From Arthrobacter sp. FB24 (GTDB lineage Bacteria > Actinomycetota > Actinomycetes > Actinomycetales > Micrococcaceae), in assembly GCF_000196235.1 (NCBI RefSeq), contig NC_008541.1:868001-932000 (forward strand): a stretch of DNA of 64,000 nt, in the 5' to 3' direction. The position numbers were made by a program, and so were the translations under genes. Below the pieces are notes generated by a model, which did no database searches, was not told the DNA's origin, and saw only the letters and a program-made list of their open reading frames with translations. Of this stretch, positions 36,193-44,690 are shown in pieces. Positions within the stretch are counted from its first letter, which is position 1. Each line of letters opens with the position of its first letter.

Positions 36193-37095
36193 TTAGGCGG
36201 TGAAGGGCAGCCGCGGGTCCACGTCCTTGCCCTCCCAGGTCTGGCGGATCCAGCCGTGGTGCGGGTCGTCGCTGATGAGCCACTCACGGACGGGGCCGGG
36301 GCCGGCCATCACGTTCAGGTAGTACAGGTCGTACCCCGGGGCGGCCATCGCGGGCCCGTGCCAGCCGTACGGAACCAGGACGACGTCGCCGGTGCGGACC
36401 TCAGCCGACACATCGATTGGCCGGTCGTCGGAGGCATAGACGCGCTGGTAGCCGATAGCGTCGCCTTGCACGCCTGAGCCGGGGGCGGGACCGTCCGGCG
36501 CTACGCGGGTCTCGAAGTAGTAGATTTCCTCGAGGTTGGTTTCGCCGTCTTTTTCCTCGTCATGCTTGTGCGGGGGATACGAGGACCAGTTACCGGCCGG
36601 GGTGATGACTTCGCAGACGATGAAGCGGTCGGCCTCCAGCGCGGCCGGGGTGCCGAAGTTGTGGACCTGCCGTGAGCAGTTGCCGGCACCCCGCAGTTCC
36701 ACGGGAGTCTCGGAGGCGGTCACGAGCCGGGTCGGGTATGACGTCTTCGCGGGAGCCGTTGCGACCGCCACCCTGCCGCCGTCGGCAGAACTGATGGTGA
36801 CAGCCTTCTCCGTGCCTGTGTACAGCACATCGCTGGGGCCGTGAAAAACACTGGCCCTGCCAGCCAGCCGGTAGTCCTCGCCGTCCACCGTGGCGGTGAA
36901 GGAACCGCTGAGCGGAACCACGATCCGTTCCTCGCCGGCAGCAGGCAGTTCGACGGCGGCGCCCGCCGGCAGCGTCGCCACTTTGAGTCCGGTGTGGGCC
37001 CAGCCGTTCACGTCAAGCGCGGAATCGGACGTTCCCAGCGAGATGTCCCAGCTGCCGTCGGCGGCGGAACCCAGGGGATATACCCAGTTGGCCAT
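36193..37095 (-). CDS. iolB: 5-deoxy-glucuronate isomerase
   Basis: 300 residues, bicupin. Converts 5-deoxy-D-glucuronate to 2-deoxy-5-keto-D-gluconate, linking IolD and IolC. Visible blocks: EERIVVPLSGSFTATVDG in the first cupin, VITPAGNWSSYPPHKHDEEK with metal-binding His/Glu in the second, LEEIYYFE, and the C-terminal VLVPYGWHGPAMAAPGYDLYYLN. Length is typical. It is transcribed opposite to the rest of the pathway, from the same side as the GntR gene 89 bases upstream, and so may form an operon with it. Confidence 0.94.
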   Translation of the reverse strand: MANWVYPLGSAADGSWDISLGTSDSALDVNGWAHTGLKVATLPAGAAVELPAAGEERIVVPLSGSFTATVDGEDYRLAGRASVFHGPSDVLYTGTEKAVTISSADGGRVAVATAPAKTSYPTRLVTASETPVELRGAGNCSRQVHNFGTPAALEADRFIVCEVITPAGNWSSYPPHKHDEEKDGETNLEEIYYFETRVAPDGPAPGSGVQGDAIGYQRVYASDDRPIDVSAEVRTGDVVLVPYGWHGPAMAAPGYDLYYLNVMAGPGPVREWLISDDPHHGWIRQTWEGKDVDPRLPFTA

Positions 37096-37141
37096 AGGGT
37101 TGCTCTTTCGTTAGTGGGGAGGGGAGTCCAGCCCGGCCGGA

Positions 37142-37192
37142 CGGGCAGGAGGCAGCGGCTAGCGCTCGGGCAGGAGGCTGGTGCCTAGCGCT
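37142..37192. repeat. tandem duplication at the 3' end of the GntR gene
   Basis: Two adjacent units of 25-26 bases, each beginning CGGGCAGGAGGC and ending TAGCGCT (37142-37166 and 37167-37192). The second contains the GntR stop codon. The first is a diverged downstream copy. Confidence 0.6.
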
Positions 37193-37925
37193 GGACGAGG
37201 GTCATTTCAAAGCTGTAGGAGTCGCCGCGGTAGACGTGGTGGCCGGTCTCCACCATGCGTCCCGTGTCATCCACTGCGGTGCGCTCCATGGTCACCAGTG
37301 CAAGTCCTGGCTGCGTATCCAGCAGCGGCGCCTGGTAGTCATTGGCCACCATGGCCCCGATGCGCTGCGAGGCCAGCCGGAAGTTCACGCCGCCATTGCG
37401 CAGGATCGCGTACAGGCCCTGGGCTTCCAGCTGGGCTTCGTCGATGGGGGTGATGTCGTCGCGGACCCAGTTTTCCATCAGGGCCAGCGGTTTGCCGCCC
37501 ACCTTGCGCAACCTGGTGAAGTGGTAGACCTTGGCGCCGGCGGGAAGCTGGAGGGCTTCGCGCGTGGGGGCATCGGCTTCGATATGGGAGAAGCTCAGCA
37601 CCTCGGTGGTGGGCTTGCTTCCGTTATTGGTCAGGTCGTCGTAGAGGCTCGAAAGCTCCAGCGGCCTCCGGACCTGGCTGGACACAACCTGTGTCCCCAC
37701 GCCGCGCTTGCGCACCAGGAGCCCGGAACGCACCAGTTCGTCCATGGCCTTGCGCATGGTGGGCCGGGACAGGTTGAGCTGGGCAGCAAGGTCGATCTCG
37801 TTTTCCAGCCGGCTGCCCGGGGGAAGCAGCCCGGTGTGGATGGCGGACTCGATGCCCTGGACCACCTGGTGGTAAAGGGGCACCGGAGAAGAGCGGTCGA
37901 TACTGAGATTAAGTTGATTCGCCAC
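37185..37925 (-). CDS. GntR/HutC-family regulator, probable inositol regulator
   Basis: 246 residues. An N-terminal GntR winged helix (YHQVVQGIESAIHTGLLPPG, then LAAQLNLSRPTMRKAMDELVRSGLL and RKRGVGTQV) is followed by a UTRA effector domain (VYHFTRLRKVGGKPLALMEN..., LVTMERTAVDDTGRMVE). UTRA domains bind sugars or sugar phosphates. Its place beside iolB and at the edge of the regulon makes it the best candidate for binding the shared operators at 18698 and 30793; an intermediate such as DKG-phosphate could be the inducer (inference). GTG start at 37925 with AGGGAG upstream. Confidence 0.88.
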   Translation of the reverse strand: MANQLNLSIDRSSPVPLYHQVVQGIESAIHTGLLPPGSRLENEIDLAAQLNLSRPTMRKAMDELVRSGLLVRKRGVGTQVVSSQVRRPLELSSLYDDLTNNGSKPTTEVLSFSHIEADAPTREALQLPAGAKVYHFTRLRKVGGKPLALMENWVRDDITPIDEAQLEAQGLYAILRNGGVNFRLASQRIGAMVANDYQAPLLDTQPGLALVTMERTAVDDTGRMVETGHHVYRGDSYSFEMTLVQR

Positions 37926-37969
37926 TGAGCGCTCCCTTGTGCTCCGCGACCTCCGAGGGTACCGGAGGG

Positions 37970-38010
37970 CCCGCGTATGTCAGCGTATGTTCTCTTGATA
38001 GGACATACTG
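37970..38010. promoter_or_regulatory. operator-like repeats upstream of the GntR gene
   Basis: GTATGT recurs at 37975 and 37985 and is mirrored by ACATAC at 38003-38008 region, flanking TTGATAGGACATA. The AGGACA core resembles the motif before iolC and the ABC operon. The position, just upstream of the GntR start, suits autoregulation. Confidence 0.45.
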
Positions 38011-38082
38011 CCTTTTTGACGATAATAGCAGGCTGTTTTACGGTGGCCAAGGAGCGGCAACGGGGTGCCGTCCGGGTTGGGG

Positions 38083-38916
38083 CTAGTCGCCAGGCGCCGC
38101 TGCCCGGCCGGGCAGCGGCCGGTTGCGGCACACGTCCACGAACGCCCGGAAGGGCGCGACGCGGTCCTCGGCCGGGAGCTCGAGGACTTCTGGATGCCAT
38201 TGAACGGATGCCACCCAGCGAGCGGGATCCTCCAGCGCCTCCACGGTGCCGTCGCCGGCGACGGCCGTTACGATCAGCCCGTCCGCTACGCGGGCCACCG
38301 CCTGGTGGTGTCCCGAGGCGATCTTCACCGTCAGGCCGTCAGCCCCGCCGTCCCTGCTGTAGAGCCGCCCCACCTTGGAGCCGGGGAGAATGTCGACGTC
38401 GTGCCAGGCCCAGGGTCCGGGCGCCGTTCCCTCGGCGCCGTCCGCCGCCGCCCCGCCTGCTGCGGGCTCGTGGTGCGTCAGGGGACCGGCCGCCATGTCC
38501 TGCACCAGTGTTCCACCGTAGAGGACATTGAGGACCTGGTGTCCGCGGCAGATCCCCAGCAGCGGCAGCCCTTCGTCAAGGCTCCCGCGTGCAACCGCGA
38601 GGTCCAGTTCATCCTGTGCGGGGTTCACGTCATAGCACTCCGCCGTCTGCTCTTCTCCGTAGTGCCGCGGATCGAGGTCTCCGCCACCGGGGAGTACGAC
38701 GCCGTCAAGCCCCTTGAGCGTTTCGGCCAGCCGGCCGCCGTCGGAATGTGTCGTCAGCAGCACCGGCTCCCCGCCGCCGTCGCGGACCAGCTCCACGATG
38801 TACTCAAACAGTTCATTGGCTTCCCCGACCCGCGGGTCGGGGTCCCGGGAGCTGCTGAGCCGGACCGGGATTCCGATCCGCGGCCGGGCGGGCGGGTTAA
38901 GGGGAGGAATACGCAT
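38083..38916 (-). CDS. class I glutamine amidotransferase-like hydrolase (PuuD-like)
   Basis: 277 residues. The catalytic Cys is in LPLLGICRGHQVLNVLYGG, and His/Glu in VQWHPE, preceded by ASGHHQAV. This is the gamma-glutamyl-GABA hydrolase group, which releases GABA from gamma-Glu-GABA in putrescine breakdown, or related gamma-glutamyl amides. No other Puu genes are adjacent, so the substrate is uncertain. CAGAAT lies five bases before the ATG at 38916, hinting at a leaderless start. Divergent from the SRPBCC gene across 40 bases. Confidence 0.85.
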   Translation of the reverse strand: MRIPPLNPPARPRIGIPVRLSSSRDPDPRVGEANELFEYIVELVRDGGGEPVLLTTHSDGGRLAETLKGLDGVVLPGGGDLDPRHYGEEQTAECYDVNPAQDELDLAVARGSLDEGLPLLGICRGHQVLNVLYGGTLVQDMAAGPLTHHEPAAGGAAADGAEGTAPGPWAWHDVDILPGSKVGRLYSRDGGADGLTVKIASGHHQAVARVADGLIVTAVAGDGTVEALEDPARWVASVQWHPEVLELPAEDRVAPFRAFVDVCRNRPLPGRAAAPGD

Positions 38917-38956
38917 GACTCATTCTGCAACAGGCCGAAACGGTTAGGCTTGCCGG

Positions 38957-39445
38957 ATGAACAACAGATACCTTGTGTCCCGCCAGCGCTTCATCCAGGC
39001 CGGGCCCGAGGCCATTTTCGAGGTCCTGGCTACGCCTGCCCTGCACAGCGTGATCGATGGGTCTGAAACCGTGAAAGCGGCGCAGCCGCACGGTCCGGAA
39101 AGGTTGTCAGCCGGCGCCAGGTTCGGCATGGAAATGAACATGATGGTGGACTACAAGATCCTCAACACGGTCTGCGAGTTCGAAGAGGGCCGGCGCATCG
39201 CCTGGCGGCATTTCTTTGGCCACGTGTGGCGCTATGTGCTGGAACCCTCCACCGACGCCCGCGGAGTCCCGGGCACGCTGGTTACCGAGCAATGGGATGC
39301 CCGGCAGGTCCGGGGGAAGTTCTTCCTTCGGTTGGCCGGCTACCTGCGCCGCCACCCCGCCAACCTGGACGCCACACTGGCAAAGCTGGACCAGTATGTT
39401 GCCGCTTCGGGCCATGATGCTGATCCGGAACGCGTTCAACAGTAA
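38957..39445 (+). CDS. SRPBCC-family protein
   Basis: 162 residues. FIQAGPEAIFEVLATPALHSVIDGS is the N-terminal pattern of polyketide-cyclase/START-like proteins, followed by RFGMEMNMMVDYKILNTVCEFEEGRRIAWRH. The C-terminus LAGYLRRHPANLDATLAKLDQYV forms the long helix of the fold. Ligand unknown. TAGGCT-N6-ATG at 38945-38957 suggests leaderless transcription. Confidence 0.8.
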   Translation: MNNRYLVSRQRFIQAGPEAIFEVLATPALHSVIDGSETVKAAQPHGPERLSAGARFGMEMNMMVDYKILNTVCEFEEGRRIAWRHFFGHVWRYVLEPSTDARGVPGTLVTEQWDARQVRGKFFLRLAGYLRRHPANLDATLAKLDQYVAASGHDADPERVQQ

Positions 39446-39493
39446 TGTTGAAGGCACCCGCAGCGGCGGGCACGACTGAAGGCAGGAGCCAGG

Positions 39494-40201
39494 ATGGGTC
39501 GCAGGACACTCGTTGACGATCTTGTCGACGGCCTGCTCGACGACATCCTCGACGGCAAGCTGAAGCCGCACGATGCCATACCCCCCGAAGCGGACATCGC
39601 GAAGGCCTACGATGTCAGCAGGCTCACCGTACGCGAGGCGCTTAAGGCCCTGCGGGCGCAGAACATCCTCTACGTCAAGGCCGGCCGGGGAACGTTCGTC
39701 AATCCCTCGGACAACTGGACCGGGCTGGACGCGATCTTCAAAGCCGCGTCGCACGGAAACGGCGCTGACCAAGTCTCCGTGGGGCTGATCGAGATGCGGC
39801 GCATGGTGGAAACGGGTGCGGCCTCCCTGGCCGCCAAGCGGCACACCCCTGAGCACGCCGAACAGATGCGGGAGTGCATCACGGCAATGAAGCGTTTCCA
39901 CGAGTCCGGCGATTTGGACCGCTTTGTCGAAGCGGACATCGCATTCCATGACGCAGTGCTGGAGGCCTCGGGCAATCCGTTTGTCCGGGCCCTGTTCGCG
40001 CAGCTGGGCCAGCTGCTCTACATGACCAGGCGGGAGACCTCGGCGGTACCCGAAATCCAGGTTCATGCCATCGAGTACCACCAGAAGGTCATGGACAGCA
40101 TCCTCAGTGGCGACGCCGAGCTGTCACGGCGGACAATGGACGAACACATGGACCAGACGTACCGCGACTACGAACGCTACGTCCACCGTTCCGAGTCCTG
40201 A
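39494..40201 (+). CDS. GntR/FadR-family regulator (FCD domain)
   Basis: 235 residues. N-terminal winged HTH (LDGKLKPHDAIPPEADIAKAY, SRLTVREALKALRAQ, VKAGRGTFV) and an all-helical FCD effector domain with metal-type residues in EADIAFHDAVLEASGN and HQKVMDSI. FCD regulators usually sense carboxylic or sugar acids. It precedes the MFS-SDR genes at 40430-42621, and a perfect short palindrome at 40326 lies in the intervening promoter region, so local control is likely. Effector unknown. Confidence 0.86.
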   Translation: MGRRTLVDDLVDGLLDDILDGKLKPHDAIPPEADIAKAYDVSRLTVREALKALRAQNILYVKAGRGTFVNPSDNWTGLDAIFKAASHGNGADQVSVGLIEMRRMVETGAASLAAKRHTPEHAEQMRECITAMKRFHESGDLDRFVEADIAFHDAVLEASGNPFVRALFAQLGQLLYMTRRETSAVPEIQVHAIEYHQKVMDSILSGDAELSRRTMDEHMDQTYRDYERYVHRSES

Positions 40202-40274
40202 CACGGCCCACCCCTAAGGGGGGCATCCCTCAGCTGGGCAGACCCCGCACCACTCCAGGTTCATCCGCCGTGGC

Positions 40275-40338
40275 TTGACGTAACCCAGATCACGCTTCTA
40301 TGATCTTTCTCATGTTCTTCCGTCAGATGTCAGACATC
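40275..40338 (+). promoter_or_regulatory. promoter with FCD-type operator before the MFS gene
   Basis: TTGACG (40275-40280) and TATGAT (40299-40304) with an 18-base spacer form a good sigma-70-type promoter. The palindrome GATGTC-A-GACATC (40326-40338) lies just downstream of the expected start site, a repressor-like position for the adjacent GntR/FCD protein. Confidence 0.6.
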
Positions 40339-40429
40339 AGACTTACCTAGTCGCACGACGGAAACCCCCACATCTCCATCGGACCGCGCCACTGTCGAAG
40401 TGCCGCCTCCGTCAGACAGAAGGTCGATG

Positions 40430-41809
40430 ATGACTTCACTTTCCATGCGGCCCGCAGGGCTCGGCGAGCTCGGTGAGCGCACGCTTCGCAAGGTCCGCCG
40501 CCGCGTTATGCCGCTGATCGTCCTGCTTTACTTCGTTGCCTACCTTGACCGCAACAACGTTGGCTTCGCAAAACTCACCATGAGCGAGGACATTGGGCTC
40601 AGCGCTGCTGCCTACGGCCTTGGTGCAGGCATCTTCTTCCTGGGCTACGCCCTGCTGGAAGTGCCTAGCAACGCCGGAATGTACCGCTTCGGCGCACGCA
40701 AGTGGCTTGCCCGGATCCTTATCACCTGGGGCATCTTCGCCACGGCTATGTGCCTGGTCAACGGAGAAAGCACCTACTACATCATCCGGTTCCTGCTGGG
40801 TGCGGCCGAGGCCGGGTTCTTCCCCGCCATCCTGTTCTACCTGACCCTGTGGTTCCCGGCCGCGCAACGCGTCACCGTGCTGGGCATCTTCATCCTGGCC
40901 CAGCCCGTTTCCAACGCACTCGGCGCTCCGGTGTCCGGACTGCTGCTCCAGATGGACGGAATTCTCGGCCTGCAAGGCTGGCAGTGGCTCTACATCATCG
41001 AAGGCATCCCCGCGATCCTGCTGGGCCTGCTGACCCCTATCCTCATGACCGACCGGCCGCGGGACGCCAAGTGGCTCAACACGGACGAGCGCGAATGGCT
41101 TGCCACCACCATGGAAGCCGAACTGGCTGCCAAGTCCAAGGGTGGACAACACAACTTCCTGGCCGGCCTGAAGGACAAGCGCACGCTGGTCTACTCCGCC
41201 CTGTACTTCGGCCTGGTCTGCGGCATTTACGGCCTTGGCCTCTGGATGCCCACCATTGTTGCCGCCCTCGGCAAGTTCTCCACGGCAGAAGTGGGATTCA
41301 TCGTCTTCATTCCCTACGCAGTCGCCGCGGTCTTTGTGTACTTCTGGAGCAAGCGGGCGGACCGGACAGGAAAGCGCGCCTGGCACACCGCCGTCAGCAT
41401 GGTTCTCGCCGGTATGGGCCTCCTTGCGGCGGGGTACCTGCTCCCGGTCAACCCCGTCCTGGCCCTGATTGCCCTCACGGTCTCCGCCATGGGGATCTAC
41501 GGAGCCATCGCCCCGTTCCTGTCCATGCCGTCCGCGGCGCTCACCGGTGCAGCCGCCGCGTCCGGGCTGGCCCTGGTCAACTCCCTGGGAAACCTTGGCG
41601 GGTTCGTGGCACCGTACGCCGTCGGCATGCTCAAAGACGCCACAGGCAACAATCAGAGCGGCCTGCTCTTCCTGTCCTTCTGCCTGTGCGTCACGGCGGT
41701 GGCCACCTACCTCTACGCCCGGAAGCGGCCGGAAGGTGATGCCGCCCTGGATCCCGCAGTTGCCGCCGCAGCAGCGGTGAACGCAGACCCGGCCAAAGCC
41801 CGCTCCTGA
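40430..41809 (+). CDS. MFS transporter, anion:cation symporter type
   Basis: 459 residues, about 12 transmembrane helices. VMPLIVLLYFVAYLDRNNVGFAKL is the hallmark N-terminus of the ACS family (tartrate, phthalate, hexuronate or 4-hydroxyphenylacetate transporters), with GAGIFFLGYALLEVPSN and FLLGAAEAGFFPAILFYLT following. Probably takes up an organic acid anion. ATG at 40430 has AAGG six bases upstream; ATG 40427 is an alternative. Followed by an SDR gene after 38 bases, forming a small catabolic unit under the FCD regulator. Confidence 0.87.
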   Translation: MTSLSMRPAGLGELGERTLRKVRRRVMPLIVLLYFVAYLDRNNVGFAKLTMSEDIGLSAAAYGLGAGIFFLGYALLEVPSNAGMYRFGARKWLARILITWGIFATAMCLVNGESTYYIIRFLLGAAEAGFFPAILFYLTLWFPAAQRVTVLGIFILAQPVSNALGAPVSGLLLQMDGILGLQGWQWLYIIEGIPAILLGLLTPILMTDRPRDAKWLNTDEREWLATTMEAELAAKSKGGQHNFLAGLKDKRTLVYSALYFGLVCGIYGLGLWMPTIVAALGKFSTAEVGFIVFIPYAVAAVFVYFWSKRADRTGKRAWHTAVSMVLAGMGLLAAGYLLPVNPVLALIALTVSAMGIYGAIAPFLSMPSAALTGAAAASGLALVNSLGNLGGFVAPYAVGMLKDATGNNQSGLLFLSFCLCVTAVATYLYARKRPEGDAALDPAVAAAAAVNADPAKARS

Positions 41810-41847
41810 CCGATCGAACACCAACGAATCCCGACGAAAGACACACC

Positions 41848-42621
41848 ATGACAACCACCTCATTTCCCGCCGAACGCACCGTTGTCCTGACAGGGGCAGC
41901 TTCCACCCGCGGCATCGGCCGCGCAGCTGCGGACCGGATGGCCAGCGAAGGCTGGTCAATCGCCATCCTGGACATCAATGCCGAGGACGCCAAGGCCGCG
42001 GCTGCCGAGATCGGCTCCAACCGCGCCGTGAAGGCCATCGGAGTGGGCGCCGACGTTTCCGACGCCGCCTCGGTGGACCGTGCGATCCGCGAAATCGAAG
42101 AATCGCTGCCGCCCATCGTCGCACTCGCAAACCTGGCAGGCATCAGCTCGCCGACCACCTTCATGGAAACCACCGTGGAGGAATGGGACAAGGTTTTCGC
42201 CATCAACATGCGCGGCACCTTCATCGTGTCCCAGCGAGTCCTCAAGGGAATGATCGAGCGCAAGCTTGGCCGCATTGTGAGCATTTCCTCTATTTCCGCC
42301 CAGCGCGGCGGCGGCACTTACTCGAAGGTGGCCTACAGCGCTTCAAAGGCCGGAATCATCGGCTTCACCCGTGCCCTTGCCCGGGAAGTTGGCGAGTTCG
42401 GCGTCACCGTCAATGCGATCGCACCGGGCCCCATCGACACCGATATCATGGGCGGCACCCTGACCGACGAGCGCAAGGCCCAGATGTCAGAGGGCATCAT
42501 GATGGGACGGGTGGGAACCCGTGAGGAAGTGGCCGCCCTGATCTCTTTCCTGCTCGGTCAGGATGCCGGTTATATCACCGCCGCCACGTATGACATCAAC
42601 GGGGGACTGCAGGTCAGCTGA
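41848..42621 (+). CDS. SDR-family oxidoreductase
   Basis: 257 residues, classical short-chain dehydrogenase. Cofactor motif TGAASTRGIGRAAA (TGxxxGxG variant with one extra residue, as TGAASTRGIG), DINAEDAKAAA suggesting NAD preference, NLAGIS, the Ser of ISSISAQRG, and the catalytic YSASK. The C-terminus YDINGGLQVS is typical of 3-oxoacyl-ACP-reductase-like members. Placed with an ACS-type transporter, it likely oxidises an imported hydroxy acid or polyol. Substrate not identified. Confidence 0.88.
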   Translation: MTTTSFPAERTVVLTGAASTRGIGRAAADRMASEGWSIAILDINAEDAKAAAAEIGSNRAVKAIGVGADVSDAASVDRAIREIEESLPPIVALANLAGISSPTTFMETTVEEWDKVFAINMRGTFIVSQRVLKGMIERKLGRIVSISSISAQRGGGTYSKVAYSASKAGIIGFTRALAREVGEFGVTVNAIAPGPIDTDIMGGTLTDERKAQMSEGIMMGRVGTREEVAALISFLLGQDAGYITAATYDINGGLQVS

Positions 42622-42637
42622 CCACTAGGCTGGCTCC

Positions 42638-43771
42638 ATGAACGCCGCCCGCAGCCTGAGGCCCAGCCCCAGAACCCTTGAGGTTGAAAGCCTGGACAAC
42701 TTCGACCGGCTGGTGGACGCGGGGGTCCGCAGCATGCGGGGCTGGCATGCCCAGTCCTTGGACCTCCGCGGCCGCACCGCTCCGCTGGAAGCCATGGACG
42801 CGCAGGGTGCCATCTTCCTGGGCTGCACTTTCGAGGAGGGTGTAGAGGATTCGCTCCGGAGCCGGGGTGCGCTCATCTTTCCCAAGCTGGAAACCGTGCC
42901 TTTCAATCCCTACCGCGGGCAGCTCTACTCGCCGCAGGAGCTCTACTTCGGTCCGCCGGGCGGCCGATACGAATCAACGCTGGACGCCCGGATCTACCAG
43001 TGGAGCATCCGGCCCGGCCAGCGGCACCGGCTGGACGCCACGCTCGCGGCTGCACTGCATGACCACTCGATCGGTGACGCCCTTGATGAGCTGACACGCT
43101 CCGAAGTGTGCCGGGGCCGTCCGATGGTGGGTGTGATGGGCGGCCATACGGCGGGGCGGGGAACGCCGGCCTTCGAGGAGGCCGCCCTCGCCGGGCGGCT
43201 TCTTGCCAGGAGCGGACGGGTGGTGGCCACCGGCGGGGGACCGGGCGCCATGGAGGCCGCCAACATGGGCGCGTATCTGAGCGAACTGCCGGAAGCGGAC
43301 TTCCACGCAGCGTTGGCGCAGCTGGAGGCCGTGCCGGGGTTCCGGCCCTCGGTGTCCGCGTGGGCGCGGACGGCTGCTGCCGTCGTCGAACGCTATCCGG
43401 ACGGCAGTCCGTCGCTGGGGGTTCCCACGTGGTTCTACGGGCATGAGCCGCCCAACTATTTCGCCACCCACATCGCAAAGTATTTCGCCAACGCCATCCG
43501 GGAGGCGATCCTGCTGGAGCTGTGCGACGGCGGTGTGATCTTCCTACCCGGGTCCGCCGGCACCCTGCAGGAAATTTTCCAGGACGCCTGCGAGAACTAC
43601 TACGGTGCCTCGGAAACCGTCACGCCCATGGTCCTTGTGGGCCGCGAACACTGGCAGCGCCGCTATCCTGCCTGGCCTTTGCTGCAGAGCCTTGCCTCGG
43701 GAAACGCCATGGCGGACAGGATCTTCCTGGTGGACACGGTGGAGGAAGCCCTCGGCATCGTGGCGGGTTAG
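42638..43771 (+). CDS. LOG-family (lysine decarboxylase-like) Rossmann protein
   Basis: 377 residues. The central domain has VGVMGGHTAGRGTPAFEEAALAG and VVATGGGPGAMEAANMGAY, typical of LOG nucleotide-binding proteins. The later LPGSAGTLQEIFQDACENYYG replaces the usual PGGxGTxxE with PGSAGTLQE. LOG enzymes release cytokinin-type bases from nucleotides, or cleave nucleotides as PpnN does. It has a 160-residue N-terminal region ahead of the domain (FLGCTFEEGVEDSLRSRG...), so it belongs to a larger subgroup of unclear activity. TAGGCT-N6-ATG at 42626 suggests leaderless expression. Confidence 0.8.
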   Translation: MNAARSLRPSPRTLEVESLDNFDRLVDAGVRSMRGWHAQSLDLRGRTAPLEAMDAQGAIFLGCTFEEGVEDSLRSRGALIFPKLETVPFNPYRGQLYSPQELYFGPPGGRYESTLDARIYQWSIRPGQRHRLDATLAAALHDHSIGDALDELTRSEVCRGRPMVGVMGGHTAGRGTPAFEEAALAGRLLARSGRVVATGGGPGAMEAANMGAYLSELPEADFHAALAQLEAVPGFRPSVSAWARTAAAVVERYPDGSPSLGVPTWFYGHEPPNYFATHIAKYFANAIREAILLELCDGGVIFLPGSAGTLQEIFQDACENYYGASETVTPMVLVGREHWQRRYPAWPLLQSLASGNAMADRIFLVDTVEEALGIVAG

Positions 43772-43781
43772 CAGCAGCGGG

Positions 43782-44690
43782 CTAAAGGTCCTTGCGGCAG
43801 GTGGTCTTGCCCAGCTGGTAGAGGCCGTTGAGGTCGCCGGCGGCAAGGCCCTCCGGAGTACCGATCTCCGGATACATGAGCTGCCGCGGGTCATCGACAT
43901 GCTCCAGCCCCATCACATGGGACAGCTCGTGCAGGATCACGGCTGTGGCGTAGGCAGAGCCTTGCGGTCGCTCGAGTTCGCCAGTGATCTGCGGGGCGTC
44001 GAGGTCCAGGCTGCCGGTCACGAAGGTCTTCGGGCCGCCGTCGAAGCTGTAGTGGGTGCTGCCTCCGGTGCCGATCACTTGCCCCTTCAGTTTCGGTGCG
44101 GCCTCCGGGGTGGTCCACGCGATGAGGAGCGGCGCCCAGCGCTCGCCATACGTTTCGGGCTGGTAGGGGTCGCGTTCCTCGGCGGGTGCTTCGGTGGAGG
44201 GTCCGTCGTAGATGAACCGGATACCCGTGGCGCGCGAAATCGTGCCAATGGCGTTTTCCACCAGATCTTCCGCACCCGCGGGCGCCAGCCCGGCATTGAC
44301 GACGTAGTGCAGCGGACGGCAGGGTGAATAGCCCACGGGCGTCCCGTCGTCGTTCGTGGCCAGGAACTTGTAGGAATCACTGCGTGAGGGCGGTTCCTCC
44401 GCCGTTCCCAAGGGGGAGTCCGCTTCCTCGAGCCCCGGGGGAGGCGCGTCCGCGTTGACACTCTCCGCGACGACCCCCGGCTGCTGCTCCGCGGCCTGTC
44501 CGTCGGGGACATTGCTGTTGCGGAACTGGAAGAGCCCCACAACACGGGGATCTCCGTAAAACAGCCCGGCCGCCGTGAAAGCTGCCGCGGCGATCAAGGC
44601 GGTGAGTGCCGCTGTGCGCAGGATCCGGGCCGGCGTGCCCAGCCGGCCCGCATGCCTCGGCCGGCGTTGCCGCGGTTGCGGACCCTCCAC
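43782..44690 (-). CDS. membrane-anchored zinc metalloprotease (matrixin-like)
   Basis: 302 residues. A full metzincin site is visible near the C-terminus: HELSHVMGLEH (HExxHxxGxxH) followed by the Met-turn-like QLMYPEIG. A hydrophobic stretch at about residues 16-34 (ILRTAALTALIAAAAF...) acts as signal anchor, and a Pro/Glu-rich spacer follows, so the catalytic domain is outside the cell. GTG at 44690 shares a base with the stop (TAG) of the upstream VIT1 gene, which decides the start; longer frames would lie inside that gene. Substrate unknown; coupling to an iron/manganese transporter is unexplained. Confidence 0.8.
   Translation of the reverse strand: MEGPQPRQRRPRHAGRLGTPARILRTAALTALIAAAAFTAAGLFYGDPRVVGLFQFRNSNVPDGQAAEQQPGVVAESVNADAPPPGLEEADSPLGTAEEPPSRSDSYKFLATNDDGTPVGYSPCRPLHYVVNAGLAPAGAEDLVENAIGTISRATGIRFIYDGPSTEAPAEERDPYQPETYGERWAPLLIAWTTPEAAPKLKGQVIGTGGSTHYSFDGGPKTFVTGSLDLDAPQITGELERPQGSAYATAVILHELSHVMGLEHVDDPRQLMYPEIGTPEGLAAGDLNGLYQLGKTTCRKDL

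Noticed and set aside
40436..41959. Minus-strand open frame of 507 codons
   Set aside because: Antisense to the ACS transporter; low-complexity Gly/Gln/Glu text typical of a shadow frame.
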